A DNA stretch of 64,000 bases from Pseudomonas resinovorans NBRC 106553 (GCF_000412695.1 NC_021499.1:2480001-2544000), one strand, 5' to 3'; numbered from the stretch's first letter, positions 1 to 31,139 are shown. Program-made: numbers and translations. The notes: generated by a model not told the origin, from the sequence alone.

Positions 1-638
1 TTGAACTGAAAGGTGAGCTGCGAGGAACCATATCCGTTGGGATACTGGATTCGATGCTGACTGACAAGCAGGTCAACATAGTCGATCTACTTGGCGACTT
101 CACATCGAAGAATCCCAAGGTTCATATCAACTTGAAAATGCTCAGCCCTTTCGAACTGCAAAGAGAAGTGCTGGAAGGGAAGATCGACCTGGCGATCGGG
201 GCGTTGCCAACCAAGATGAGTGGGTTGAAGTACATACATCTGTACATCGAGCAACACTGGCTTTACTGCAGCGATAGGCATCCGTTGTCCAAGGAAGCGG
301 AAGTCGATGCTGACAGGGTTCGCCAGTACGCGCTCATCAATAGAGGGTACTGGTCAAGTTCAGAGATTCTGAAGCATGGCTTCAAGGAGTGTTCCGCGAC
401 AGTGGAAAGCATGGAGGCAGCGCTCATTCTTGCGCTGTCCGGCAGCTACATTGGGTATCTCCCCGATCACCTGGCACGTAGCTGGGAGACAGAAGGGCGC
501 CTGTTGAGATTGCTTCCGGAAAGCTTCGGATATCAGGCGGAGTTCTCATTGATAATCAAGAATGGAAGATTGCGCGAGCCATTGATCCAGGCGTTCAGGG
601 ATGAGATGGGGCGACTTTACAACAGGGAGATCCGGTAA
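1..638 (+). CDS. LysR-family regulator, C-terminal part (5' end outside window)
   Basis: Only the effector-binding part of a LysR-type regulator is present. The frame is open from base 3 (ELKGELRGTISVGILDS) to the stop at 636-638, so the ATG at base 54 is internal and the HTH-coding part lies upstream of the window. The opening G-x-L-R-G-T-x-x-V-G is the usual start of a LysR substrate-binding domain. Later segments such as DLAIGALP and GSYIGYLPDH fit the same fold. The effector is unknown. The next gene lies on the other strand, so its target cannot be inferred from here. Confidence 0.85.
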   Translation, partial: ELKGELRGTISVGILDSMLTDKQVNIVDLLGDFTSKNPKVHINLKMLSPFELQREVLEGKIDLAIGALPTKMSGLKYIHLYIEQHWLYCSDRHPLSKEAEVDADRVRQYALINRGYWSSSEILKHGFKECSATVESMEAALILALSGSYIGYLPDHLARSWETEGRLLRLLPESFGYQAEFSLIIKNGRLREPLIQAFRDEMGRLYNREIR

Positions 639-710
639 TTCCCGTTGTCGGGGCTTTGGTGAAATTCCGGAGCCAGCTTCGACGACCAGGCGCAGACATT
701 CCCGCACACC

Positions 711-736
711 AAAAAAGCCGCCAGTGTGTCGGCGGC
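711..736 (-). terminator. Rho-independent terminator downstream of the APC permease
   Basis: On the minus strand GCCGCC, an 8-nt loop and GGCGGC are followed by six T. It lies about 190 bp past the permease stop codon and ends transcription coming from that gene. Confidence 0.7.
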
Positions 737-925
737 GAGGTCGCAAGCTTGTGGCCTTTGAGTAAGTCACGGCTCCTACGGCGGTGCATCGTGCATGGGA
801 AATCGCGGTAGGGTGCGCCGCGCGCACCGCCTCGTGCTGCTCGGTCTTCTGGCTCAGCATGCGCTGGGCGATGCGGGTGTCATGGAAGAAACGCTCGTAG
901 CGTTCGGCATGGTCCTGCCGGCCGC
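737..925 (-). other. Spacer with a possible coding remnant
   Basis: This spacer sits between the permease stop and its terminator. On the minus strand, at about 815-935, one frame reads like real protein (QDHAERYERFFHDTRIAQ, then MLSQKTEQHEAVRA) before running into GC-rich repeat-like sequence. It has no start of its own and I do not recognise the family. It may be the tail of a gene lost by deletion. Confidence 0.3.
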
Positions 926-2353
926 CTACAGCGACAGCACGCCGCTATACAAGCTATAGGCGGCTAAACCCGCTGCGACGACGACGCAGGCAAAGATTCC
1001 CTTTTCGATATGCGTGAACAGCGGCTCGCCTTGCTCACGTTTTGCCTTGGCGAACAGCACCACGCCCGGCGCATAGAGCAAGGCGGATAGCAGCAGGTAC
1101 TTAACCCCACCGGCATACAACAGCCAGATTGCATAGGCGAGTGCGACGCCGCTGATGAGCAGATCCCTGGTGCGTTCTGTCCCGGACTGCTCGTAGGTTT
1201 CGCCACGTTGGGTCAGCAGCAGCGCGTAGGCCGCCGACCATAGGTACGGCACCATGATCATCGACGAGGCAAGGTAGATCAGGCTGGTGTAAGTGCCTTC
1301 AGAAAACAGCGTGATCAACAGGAAAAGCTGAATCATTACATTGGTCAGCCATAGCGCATTGACCGGCACATGGTTGGCGTTTTCCTTTCTGAGAAACGCC
1401 GGCATGGTCTTGTCCTTGGCGGTGGCGAACAGGATTTCCGCGCACAGGAGCGCCCAGGACAACAAGGCGCCGAGCAATGAAATGGCCAGGCCGAGGCTGA
1501 TGAACAACGCCCCCCACGGACCGACGATACGTTCGAGCACCCCCGCCAGCGATGGGTTCTGCAGGGCGGCCAGTTCCGGTTGGCTCATGATCCCGAGCGA
1601 CAGCAGGTTCACCAGCACCAGCAGCGCCAATACGCCGAGGAAACCGATAACCGTGGCGCGGCCGACGTCGGCCCGCTTCTCGGCCCTGGCCGAATAGACA
1701 CTGGCGCCTTCGATGCCGATGAACACGAACACCGTCACCAGCATCATGTTGCGCACCTGATCCATCACGCCGTTGAAGTCCGGGTTGCTGCGCCCCCAGA
1801 TATCGCGGGTGAAAATGTCCGCATCGAAGGCCACCGCGGCAATCGCGATGAAGGTGACCAGGGGCACCACCTTGGCCACGGTGGTCAGCTGATTGATGAA
1901 CGCCGCTTCCTTGATCCCACGCAGCACCAGAAAGTGCACGCACCACAGCAGCACCGACGCGCAGGCGATGGCGATGGGCGTGTTGCCTTGGCCGAATACC
2001 GGGAAGAAAAAGCCGAGGGTACTGAACAGCAGGACGAAGTAGCCGACATTGCCCAGCCAGGCACTGATCCAGTAGCCCCATGCAGAAGAAAAGCCCATGT
2101 AGTCGCCAAACCCGGCCTTGGCGTAGGCATACACCCCGGAGTTGAGCTCCGGCTTGCGGTTCGCCAGCGTCTGGAATACGAACGCCAGGGTCAGCATGCC
2201 CACCGCGGTGATCACCCAGCCGATGATCACGGCCCCGGCATCGGCGCGCGCGGCCATGTTCTGCGGCAGGGAAAAAATCCCGCCACCGATCATCGACCCC
2301 ACGACCAGGGCAATCAATGCGCCCAAACGAAGCTTCTGTGTCGGTTCTGACAT
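926..2353 (-). CDS. APC-family amino acid antiporter (ArcD-like arginine/ornithine type)
   Basis: This is a 475-aa inner-membrane transporter of the amino acid-polyamine-organocation superfamily. The N-terminus carries the family's first-helix glycine motif (ALIALVVGSMIGGGIFSLP), and about twelve hydrophobic segments follow. Overall resemblance is to basic amino acid/polyamine antiporters such as ArcD, which exchange arginine for ornithine; the exact substrate is inferred. The start at 2353 (MSEPTQ) is preferred over an upstream in-frame start because AAGGAGA lies about 9 nt upstream. It reads away from a broken aldolase gene, and no arc operon genes are adjacent. Confidence 0.8.
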   Translation of the reverse strand: MSEPTQKLRLGALIALVVGSMIGGGIFSLPQNMAARADAGAVIIGWVITAVGMLTLAFVFQTLANRKPELNSGVYAYAKAGFGDYMGFSSAWGYWISAWLGNVGYFVLLFSTLGFFFPVFGQGNTPIAIACASVLLWCVHFLVLRGIKEAAFINQLTTVAKVVPLVTFIAIAAVAFDADIFTRDIWGRSNPDFNGVMDQVRNMMLVTVFVFIGIEGASVYSARAEKRADVGRATVIGFLGVLALLVLVNLLSLGIMSQPELAALQNPSLAGVLERIVGPWGALFISLGLAISLLGALLSWALLCAEILFATAKDKTMPAFLRKENANHVPVNALWLTNVMIQLFLLITLFSEGTYTSLIYLASSMIMVPYLWSAAYALLLTQRGETYEQSGTERTRDLLISGVALAYAIWLLYAGGVKYLLLSALLYAPGVVLFAKAKREQGEPLFTHIEKGIFACVVVAAGLAAYSLYSGVLSL

Positions 2354-2466
2354 TCTCGCGTCTCCTTGGTCGGCGCATGTCTCTCTACGAGGCCGCAACA
2401 CCCTGATTTAACCAAGCACAGAAAGTTGAAAGCTGCTGGTGAAACGCTCGGAAATCGCGGCAAGGA

Positions 2467-3348
2467 GTTGCCCAGGGCGACGGCCTGCAAGGCTCATCCT
2501 TCAACTACGGCTTTGGCGCCCACACCGACCTGGAGTGGATCGAAGCCGCCGCCGACGTGATCCAGCACGCGCGCCTCACCGTGCTGCTGTTGCCCGGCAT
2601 CGGCACAGTGCACGACCTGAAAGCCGCCTTTGATGCCGGCGCTCGCAGCGTGCGGGTGGCCACTCACTGCACCGAGGCGGATGTGTCCAGGCAGCACATC
2701 GAATACGCCCGTTCGCTGGGCATGGACACCGTGGGCTTCCTGATGATGAGCCACATGATCCCGGCCGAAGAGCTGGCCGCCCAGGGCAAGCTGATGGAAA
2801 ACTATGGCGCCCAGTGCATCTACATGGCCGACTCCGGCGGCGCGATGAACATGCAGGACATCCGCGAGCGCATGCGTGCCTTCAAGGCGGTGCTGAAGCC
2901 GGAAACCCAGACCGGCATGCACGCCCACCACAACCTCAGCCTCGGCGTGGCCAACTCCCTGGTCGCGGTGGAGGAGGGCTGCGACCGCATCGACGCCAGC
3001 CTGGCGGGGATGGGCGCGGGTGCCGGTAATGCGCCGCTGGAGGTGTTCATCGCCGCCGCCGAACGCCTGGGCTGGAACCACGGCACCGACCTCTACCGCC
3101 TGATGGAAGCCGCCGACGACCTGGTGCGCCCGCTACAGGACCGCCCGGTGCGGGTCGACCGCGAGACCTTGGGCCTGGGTTATGCGGGGGTGTATTCGAG
3201 CTTCCTGCGCCATGCCGAAGTGGCGGCGGCCAAGTACGGCCTGAAGACCCTGGACATCCTGGTGGAGCTGGGCAAACGGCGGATGGTTGGTGGCCAGGAG
3301 GACATGATCGTCGACGTGGCCCTGGACCTGCTGGCTCGCCGCGCCTGA
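2467..3348 (+). pseudogene. 4-hydroxy-2-oxovalerate aldolase (MhpE-like), 5'-truncated
   Basis: The frame encodes most of a class II 4-hydroxy-2-oxovalerate aldolase, the enzyme that splits 4-hydroxy-2-oxovalerate into pyruvate and acetaldehyde in meta-cleavage pathways. From [14 protein letters not shown] through [13 protein letters not shown] to the end ([15 protein letters not shown]) it aligns colinearly with E. coli MhpE from memory. About 46 N-terminal residues, including the RDG active-site start, are missing: upstream of about 2467 the frame runs through unrelated sequence to a stop at 2440-2442. A GTG at 2557 could start a shorter polypeptide, which would lack the catalytic N-terminus. 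No partner acetaldehyde dehydrogenase or hydratase gene is nearby, so it is probably a deletion relic. Confidence 0.8.
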
Positions 3349-3363
3349 GGGCGGCAGGACGCT

Positions 3364-3462
3364 GTGGGGGCGAATTCATTCGCCAAGGGCGGCGAAGCTG
3401 CCCCCTTCAGTTCCGCTGGGCAGGCCTTCGGCCTGCTTGGCGATTGAAATCGCCCCCACAAA
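3364..3462. repeat. Inverted repeat element, GGCGAATTCATTCGCC family
   Basis: The left end GGGGGCGAATTCATTCGCC and the right end GGCGATTGAAATCGCCCCC are related inverted ends around a GC-rich middle with its own small hairpin. Relatives occur at 30276-30331, 35164-35259, 37008-37030, 47205-47252 and 48960-49089. It fills the gap between the aldolase relic and the helicase gene. Confidence 0.75.
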
Positions 3463-3478
3463 GAATCAGCGCGACCCC

Positions 3479-5404
3479 TTAGCCCCGCCCGGCGAACACC
3501 TGCGTGGCGCCCTGCACCTTGTTGGTGTACCAGATCACCCGGCTCACGCCACGGGTAATGGCCACATAGGCCAGGCGCAGGCTTTCATCCGCCATGGCCT
3601 GGTCGTAGCTGTTGCGGAAGAACCCGGAGCGGGCGTAGAGCGCGTTGCGCAGCGGGTGTTTTTCCGGCGGGGCGCAGTCGTCGACGATGATCGCCACCTC
3701 CGCTTGCAGCCCCTTGGCGCGGTGGATGCTGTAGGCGCGCACCGGCAGCGCCGGATCGAGCTGGGCCTGGATCTGCCGCAGTGGTTCGTTGCGCCGGGAC
3801 AGCAGCAGGACCGCGTTGCGGTCGGCATTGGCGCGGGTGGCCACATGGGCGCATTGGGCCTGGATGTCCTTCACCAGCTCCGGCAGGCGGGCCTTGAGGT
3901 CGAAGCGGGACACCAGCTTCACGCCGTGGTCGCCCGGTTGCATGGCCTTGAAGGCCTTGCTCGCCTTGGCCTGTTTGAAGGCCACGCCGGCCAGCACCGC
4001 CTCGCCGTCGCGCAGTACGGGTTCGATGGAGCGGTAGTTGGTTTCCAGCGTCAGCACCGCGCTTTTGCGGGTCTTGCCCTTGCTGGGGAAGTGCCGGTCG
4101 AAGTCCATGAACAGTTCCGGCGAGCTGCCGCGCCAGCCGTAGATGGACTGCCAGTCGTCGCCGATGGCCATCAGGCTCACCGCCGCGCCCTGGCGTGCCA
4201 GGGCACGGTGCAGCGCCTGGAGCCACTGGACGATCTGCGGCGAGATGTCCTGGAACTCGTCGATCAGCAAGTGGCTGAAGGGCGCCAGGGCATCGCCGGC
4301 AGCGCCGTCGCCCTTGGCCAGCACGTCGCCCAGGCGCTGGAACGCGCCGTTGAAGGTCATCAGCCCTTGTTGCTGCAGCAGGGCCTCGAACTGCGACCAG
4401 AAGCGCACCAGGGCTTCGGCGAACAGTCGCTCGCGCGCCGAGCAGGCCAGCTCGCGGGGTTTCAGCCGGGCCGGAGGCAGGCCGATGCTCTCCATGAACC
4501 CGGCCTGCTGGTAGAAGGACTCGAACAACGGCAAGGGGGTGAACTCGCCGGCCAGCTTGAAACCGTCCAGCGGCGCCTTGGGAATCCGCTGTGGCTGGCC
4601 TTCGGCGGGGGCGGGCAGGGGCGGCAGGTCGAGCAGTTGGTGGACCCGCTCGCGGAATGCGGCGTCCTCGGCATAGCAGGCCTGGTAGGCCTGTTGCAGC
4701 ACGCGCTGCTGGGCCGGGCGCAGACGGCCAGCGAGCAGAGGGTTGTCCAGCTCGCCCGCGGCGGCCTCGTCCAGCTGCTCGAACCAGCGCGGGTTGCCCA
4801 GCAGGTCCTTGGCCAGGGTGCCCATGGCCGAGTGGAAGGTGCGCACGCACTGGCGTGCCTGGGCCGCGTCGAAGGGGAACTGCCAGAAGGCCAGGACCTT
4901 CAGCAACTGCTCGCGCAGCTGGGCGCAGGAGGCGTTGGTGAAGGAAATCACCGTGAGCCGCTCCGGCGTCACGCCCATGTGGCAGAGCATGAACACCACC
5001 CGCAACACCAGGGTGGTGGACTTGCCGGAACCGGCGCCGGCGAAGATGCGGGTGAGCGGGGCACGGCCGAGGATCATCGCCCACTGCTCATCGGAAGGCG
5101 GGCTGACCACGCCGGCGGCCACCGCCTGGGCCACGCGCTCGCGCATGGCTTGCAGCTGGGCATCGGTGGCCTTCATCCGGGCGCCGGCGTAGATGCCGTC
5201 ATCGGCAGGTTTGTCGGGCTTCGCGGGGCCATCGCCGGCGGCGGCCTTCTTGCTGCCGGGGGCTTTGGCCTTGCCGGCGTTGGCCGGCTTCTTCGCCCGT
5301 GGCGTGGGCTTGCGCAGTTGGGCGGCCGCTTCGCTCTCGGCACGCAGGTACTCGGTGGTACGCGGGAAGTAACGCGCCAGGGCACGTTTCATGGCAGACA
5401 ACAT
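3479..5404 (-). CDS. UvrD/Rep-like superfamily 1 DNA helicase
   Basis: This is a 641-aa ATP-dependent helicase. Walker A is GAGSGKST, Walker B is LLIDEFQD, and motifs IGDDWQSIYGWRG, ETNYRS and the late HRAKGLQAE and VAITRG follow in canonical order. The roughly 120 residues before Walker A are rich in Lys, Ala and Pro and look disordered. The start at MLSAMKRAL (5404) is chosen because the longer frame runs back into repeat sequence. It may act in repair or recombination; the precise role is unknown. It is convergent with the aldolase relic and has no obvious tie to the pyoverdine genes. Confidence 0.85.
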   Translation of the reverse strand: MLSAMKRALARYFPRTTEYLRAESEAAAQLRKPTPRAKKPANAGKAKAPGSKKAAAGDGPAKPDKPADDGIYAGARMKATDAQLQAMRERVAQAVAAGVVSPPSDEQWAMILGRAPLTRIFAGAGSGKSTTLVLRVVFMLCHMGVTPERLTVISFTNASCAQLREQLLKVLAFWQFPFDAAQARQCVRTFHSAMGTLAKDLLGNPRWFEQLDEAAAGELDNPLLAGRLRPAQQRVLQQAYQACYAEDAAFRERVHQLLDLPPLPAPAEGQPQRIPKAPLDGFKLAGEFTPLPLFESFYQQAGFMESIGLPPARLKPRELACSARERLFAEALVRFWSQFEALLQQQGLMTFNGAFQRLGDVLAKGDGAAGDALAPFSHLLIDEFQDISPQIVQWLQALHRALARQGAAVSLMAIGDDWQSIYGWRGSSPELFMDFDRHFPSKGKTRKSAVLTLETNYRSIEPVLRDGEAVLAGVAFKQAKASKAFKAMQPGDHGVKLVSRFDLKARLPELVKDIQAQCAHVATRANADRNAVLLLSRRNEPLRQIQAQLDPALPVRAYSIHRAKGLQAEVAIIVDDCAPPEKHPLRNALYARSGFFRNSYDQAMADESLRLAYVAITRGVSRVIWYTNKVQGATQVFAGRG

Positions 5405-5496
5405 TGGATCGATCCCTGTAACCACAACAAAGGGCGGGATTCTAAGCGCTTTTGCGTGAAGACTGGATGCTGGCGGATTGGTGCCAGGCCCCGTCG

Positions 5497-5557
5497 GTAG
5501 TCCGGATGAATTCCGCGGAACAACCCAACCACCGCTCCCGGATTGCATCCGGGCTAC
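5497..5557. repeat. Inverted repeat pair, GTAGYCCGGAT family
   Basis: GTAGTCCGGATGAATTCCG faces CGGATTGCATCCGGGCTAC across about 23 bp. This layout is typical of a REP-like doublet. It lies between the helicase start and the gluconokinase stop. Confidence 0.7.
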
Positions 5558-5568
5558 GGCTCTTCGCC

Positions 5569-6090
5569 TCAGGCCGGCGCGTGCTGCTGCCACCACTGGT
5601 GGATGGCGCTGGCCAGCTCGCCCACCGACAGCTTGCCGTCGAGGACCAGGGTGAAGGGCTCGTCCAGGGGTTCTTCCAGGTCGGCGAACTGGCTGTCCAG
5701 CAGGCTGGTCGGCATGAAATGCCCTCGCCGCTGCGCCATGCGCTCGGCAGCGGCCTCCGGGGAGAGTTGCAGGTAGGCGAAACCCAACCCCGGCAGGGCG
5801 TGACGCAGGCCGTCGCGATAGTCGCGCTTGAGGGCGGAACAGGTGAGGATCGGCCGCTCGCCGGCGTCATAGGCGCGTTTCAACTGCTTCTCCAGGGCGT
5901 GCAGCCAGCCGGCGCGATCCTTGTCGCTCAGCGGCTGGCCGGCGCTCATCTTCTTGATGTTGCGGTCGGGGTGAAAGGCATCCCCCTCGATCAGCCTCGC
6001 CCCGGTGCGCACCTCCAGCGCCCGCGCCACGGCGGACTTGCCGCTGCCGGCAACGCCCATGATCACCACTGCATTGATCGGTTCGTACAT
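5569..6090 (-). CDS. gntK: Gluconokinase
   Basis: This 173-aa kinase phosphorylates D-gluconate to 6-phosphogluconate in the cytoplasm. The P-loop GVAGSGKSA lies at about residues 11-19, followed by the family motifs EGDAFHPDRN, GQPLSDKDRAGWL and CSALKRDYRD; length is typical of GntK. The start MYEPINAVVIMG at 6090 is preceded by GGGAGA. It is divergent from the NRPS operon, with about 190 bp between them. No gluconate permease or GntR regulator is adjacent. Confidence 0.92.
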   Translation of the reverse strand: MYEPINAVVIMGVAGSGKSAVARALEVRTGARLIEGDAFHPDRNIKKMSAGQPLSDKDRAGWLHALEKQLKRAYDAGERPILTCSALKRDYRDGLRHALPGLGFAYLQLSPEAAAERMAQRRGHFMPTSLLDSQFADLEEPLDEPFTLVLDGKLSVGELASAIHQWWQQHAPA

Positions 6091-6200
6091 CACCCAATCT
6101 CCCGGTCCGCTACTTAAACGGTAGGCAATCTGAGCGAAAAGAGGATTTCGGCATGCTGAAAGAGTGCCAGCAAGGGGCCGCTGAATTTCCCAAACCACGC

Positions 6201-6224
6201 TAAATGCGTAACTGCCTGTTTCGT
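6201..6224 (+). promoter_or_regulatory. PvdS (IS) box of the NRPS operon
   Basis: TAAAT at 6201-6205 and CGT at 6222-6224 are separated by exactly 16 bp, the published consensus for promoters of the pyoverdine sigma factor PvdS. It lies 58 bp before the first NRPS start codon, pointing toward it. Confidence 0.9.
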
Positions 6225-6282
6225 CTGACTGGGTATGGCGGAAAGCGAACGCTTCCCAATGACTGGTTGGATGGAAAGACAG

Positions 6283-29131
<22,849 letters not shown>

Positions 29132-29135
<4 letters not shown>

Positions 29136-29228
29136 GTTGGGTAGAGCGAAGCGAAACCCAACGTTTCGGCGGTGAGTCCGCTTGTTGGGTTTCGCAGGCT
29201 CTACGGAGCGCCGCCCGACCCAACCTAC
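29132..29228. repeat. Inverted repeat, GTAGGTTGGGTAGAGCG variant
   Basis: GTAGGTTGGGTAGAGCGAAG at the left faces CGCCCGACCCAACCTAC at the right, with internal inverted copies of AAACCCAAC and GTTGGGTTT. The NRPS stop codon is part of the left end. Related elements lie at 37038-37130, 42382-42453, 50745-50816 and 52027-52095. Confidence 0.8.
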
Positions 29229-29248
29229 GATTCAGTGCGGTACGGGGC

Positions 29249-29272
29249 TAAATGTGGGCTTGCGGGAATCGT
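29249..29272 (+). promoter_or_regulatory. PvdS (IS) box of the alpha/beta hydrolase gene
   Basis: TAAAT at 29249-29253 and CGT at 29270-29272 are separated by exactly 16 bp. The box lies 37 bp upstream of the hydrolase start, facing it. It places the hydrolase in the same iron-starvation regulon as the flanking pyoverdine genes. Confidence 0.8.
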
Positions 29273-29308
29273 TCCTTAGGTTTGTGACCCTCCATGCAAG
29301 GACATCCC

Positions 29309-30271
29309 ATGGCCCTCGTGCCTGAACTCGAAGCCTTCCTCGAACTGGTCGAATTCGGCCGCCTTACCGGCAAGAGCCGGGCCATGCACCAACAGACCCC
29401 GGAGCAGGCCCGCGCCGACTTCGAACTGGCCTCCCTGGCCCTGGACCAGCCGCTGGAGCACATACAGTGCCAGGCCCTGGGCATCGCCGCCCGTGATGGC
29501 TGGACCTTGCCCGCGCGCCTGTATCGGGCGCCGACCCTGGGCGCCGGGCCGCAGCCGACGCTGTTGTACTTCCACGGCGGCGGCTATGTGGTCGGCAGCC
29601 TGGATTCCCACGACGCTCTGTGCCGGCGCCTGGCCGCCCATGGCCGTTTTGCCCTGCTGACGGTGGACTATCGCCTGGCTCCGGAGTGGCGCTTCCCCAC
29701 GGCCGTGGAAGACGCCTGCGACGCGGCCAACTGGCTGCTGCGCGAAGGCGCCGCCCATGATCTCGACCCTGCGCGGGCAGCCTTTGCCGGCGACAGCGTC
29801 GGCGCCAGCCTGGCCACCGTGCTGGCGATCATCGCCGCCCGCGAGCCGGCGCAGCTGGCCCTGGTGCCCAAGGCGCAGGTGCTGGTCTATCCGGTGGCCG
29901 ACGCTACTACCAAGCGACCTTCCCACCGCGATTTCGCCGAGGGCTACCTGCTGGAAACCGCCACACTGGACTGGTTCTACCAGCACTACGCGCGCACCCC
30001 GGAAGACCTCGCCAACTGGCGCTGCTCGCCCTTGCTGGCGCCCGATCTCGGCGGCCTGGCCCCGGCCCTGGTGTACCTCGCCGGGCACGATCCGCTGCAC
30101 GACGAAGGTCTGGTCTATGCGCAAAAGCTGGAACAGGCGGGCAATGAGGTGAAGCTGCTGAGCCAGCCCGGCATGACCCACGACTTCCTGCGCATGGCGG
30201 GGTTGCTCTGCGAAGTGGAGGGGGTTCACCGGGAACTGGTGGATTGGCTGGCGCAGAAGCTGGAAGCCTGA
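29309..30271 (+). CDS. Alpha/beta hydrolase, hormone-sensitive lipase family, PvdS-controlled
   Basis: This 320-aa esterase or amidase belongs to the hormone-sensitive lipase-like alpha/beta hydrolases. The oxyanion-hole motif HGGGYVVG starts at residue 89. The nucleophile is Ser163 in GDSVGAS, the acid is Asp261 in AGHDPLHDE and the base is His291 in MTHDF, so the triad looks intact. No signal peptide is visible, so it is probably cytoplasmic. The start at 29309 has AAGGA six bases upstream; an ATG at 29294 would add five residues. It has its own PvdS box and lies between the NRPS operon and the receptor genes. I know no such gene at this place in PAO1. Its substrate is unknown: hydrolysis of a pyoverdine precursor, an acyl group or a ferric complex are all possible. 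Confidence 0.85.
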   Translation: MALVPELEAFLELVEFGRLTGKSRAMHQQTPEQARADFELASLALDQPLEHIQCQALGIAARDGWTLPARLYRAPTLGAGPQPTLLYFHGGGYVVGSLDSHDALCRRLAAHGRFALLTVDYRLAPEWRFPTAVEDACDAANWLLREGAAHDLDPARAAFAGDSVGASLATVLAIIAAREPAQLALVPKAQVLVYPVADATTKRPSHRDFAEGYLLETATLDWFYQHYARTPEDLANWRCSPLLAPDLGGLAPALVYLAGHDPLHDEGLVYAQKLEQAGNEVKLLSQPGMTHDFLRMAGLLCEVEGVHRELVDWLAQKLEA

Positions 30272-30275
30272 GCCA

Positions 30276-30331
30276 GCTCTGCCGCCCACAGGCAGCCCTG
30301 CGGGCTGCTTGGCGAATGAATTCGCCCCTAC
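30276..30331. repeat. Partial element of the GGCGAATTCATTCGCC family
   Basis: CTTGGCGAATGAATTCGCCCCTAC is one end of the family described at 3364-3462, preceded by a GC hairpin (GGCAGCCCTGCGGGCTGC). The opposite end is missing. Confidence 0.6.
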
Positions 30332-30405
30332 GCAAGAGCGGTGCGCTGTGGAGGCGTGCTTCGTCTGCCAGCGCTATTTCGTGAAATTGACCGTCGAGAT
30401 GTCGG

Positions 30406-30434
30406 TGTGTACGGTACACATTGCGGCGTACGCC
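30406..30434. promoter_or_regulatory. Two GTAC-centred palindromes upstream of hicA (candidate HicB operator)
   Basis: TGTGTAC-G-GTACACA (30406-30420) is a perfect palindrome with 7-bp arms, and GGCGTACGCC (30425-30434) is a second perfect one. Their centres are about 16 bp apart, and the second ends 13 bp before the hicA start. The C-terminal part of the neighbouring antitoxin looks like a ribbon-helix-helix domain, which suits autoregulation at such sites. Binding is inferred. Confidence 0.55.
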
Positions 30435-30447
30435 ACGGAGCGCAAGG

Positions 30448-30630
30448 ATGCGAAGTCGGGAGTTGATCAAGTTGATCGAGGCGGATGGTTGGTTTGAGGT
30501 GGATGTCAAAGGCAGTCATCACCAGTTCAAGCATCCAGCCAAGAAGGGGCGGGTCACCGTGCCTCATCCCAAGAGCGATCTACCGGAGGGTACGGTCCGC
30601 AACATTCTCAAGCAGGCCGGCCTCAGATGA
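30448..30630 (+). CDS. hicA: HicA-type mRNA interferase toxin
   Basis: This 60-aa toxin of the HicA family is a small dsRBD-like RNase that cuts mRNAs. The motif VKGSHHQFKHP contains the catalytic His (24 or 25), and TVPHPKSDLPEGTVRNILKQAGL is the conserved tail (positions about 38-60). The start at 30448 has GGAG eight bases upstream; an earlier in-frame ATG at 30421 would run through the palindromes. The stop overlaps a possible antitoxin start. It lies inside the pyoverdine locus, between the hydrolase and fpvA. Confidence 0.9.
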   Translation: MRSRELIKLIEADGWFEVDVKGSHHQFKHPAKKGRVTVPHPKSDLPEGTVRNILKQAGLR

Positions 30631-30668
30631 TGTCTGGAACCGGAATTGGCAAGCAGGTGGTGGTATCC

Positions 30669-31076
30669 ATGAAATTTCCAGTCGTATTGCACAAGGACCC
30701 AGGCTCCGACTATGGCGTGACGGTTCCGGATGTGCCGGGCTGTTTCTCCGCGGGCGAGACCGTCAGCGAAGCGCTGGACAACCTCAATGAGGCGCTGGCC
30801 CTGCATTTCGAGGGGCTGATGGCGGACGGTGAAGCCATTCCCCAGCCGCAGGAGGTGGATGTTCACCTGGCCAATCCGGACTACGCCGGTGGTGTCTGGG
30901 CTGTCGTGGAGTTCGATATCGCGCCCTATCTGGGCAGCTCCGTGCGTTTCAATGCGACTCTGCCGGAACACTTGCTGCGACGCATCGACGAGCGAGTGAA
31001 AAGTGACCATCGCTATGCGTCGCGGTCGGGGTTCCTGGCCACAGCAGCATTGCGGGAGTTGCAGCACCCGCATTGA
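30669..31076 (+). CDS. hicB: HicB-type antitoxin
   Basis: This 135-aa antitoxin neutralises HicA and probably represses the operon. The N-terminal degraded RNase H-like domain shows the family signature (DYGVTVPDVPGCFSAG, then EALDNLNEAL). The C-terminus (SVRFNATLPEHLLRRIDERV) looks like a ribbon-helix-helix DNA-binding domain. MKFPVVLHKD at 30669 is the usual family start and has AGGTGG upstream. A second possible start at 30627 overlaps the hicA stop (ATGA) and would add 14 residues. It is convergent with fpvA across a shared terminator. Confidence 0.9.
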   Translation: MKFPVVLHKDPGSDYGVTVPDVPGCFSAGETVSEALDNLNEALALHFEGLMADGEAIPQPQEVDVHLANPDYAGGVWAVVEFDIAPYLGSSVRFNATLPEHLLRRIDERVKSDHRYASRSGFLATAALRELQHPH

Positions 31077-31090
31077 TTTATCCGCACCAC

Positions 31091-31126
31091 AAAAGACAAA
31101 GGCGCCTTTCGGCGCCTTTGTCTTTT
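31091..31126. terminator. Bidirectional terminator between hicB and fpvA
   Basis: A perfect 16-bp inverted repeat (AAAAGACAAAGGCGCC, 4-nt loop, GGCGCCTTTGTCTTTT) lies between two convergent genes. The stem ends in A/T runs on both sides, so it can serve both strands. Confidence 0.9.
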
Positions 31127-31139
31127 CCGGGTCAGGACC

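Noticed and set aside
3437..5500. Long plus-strand frame across the helicase gene
   Set aside because: It is antisense to conserved helicase motifs, and its product is a low-complexity shadow.
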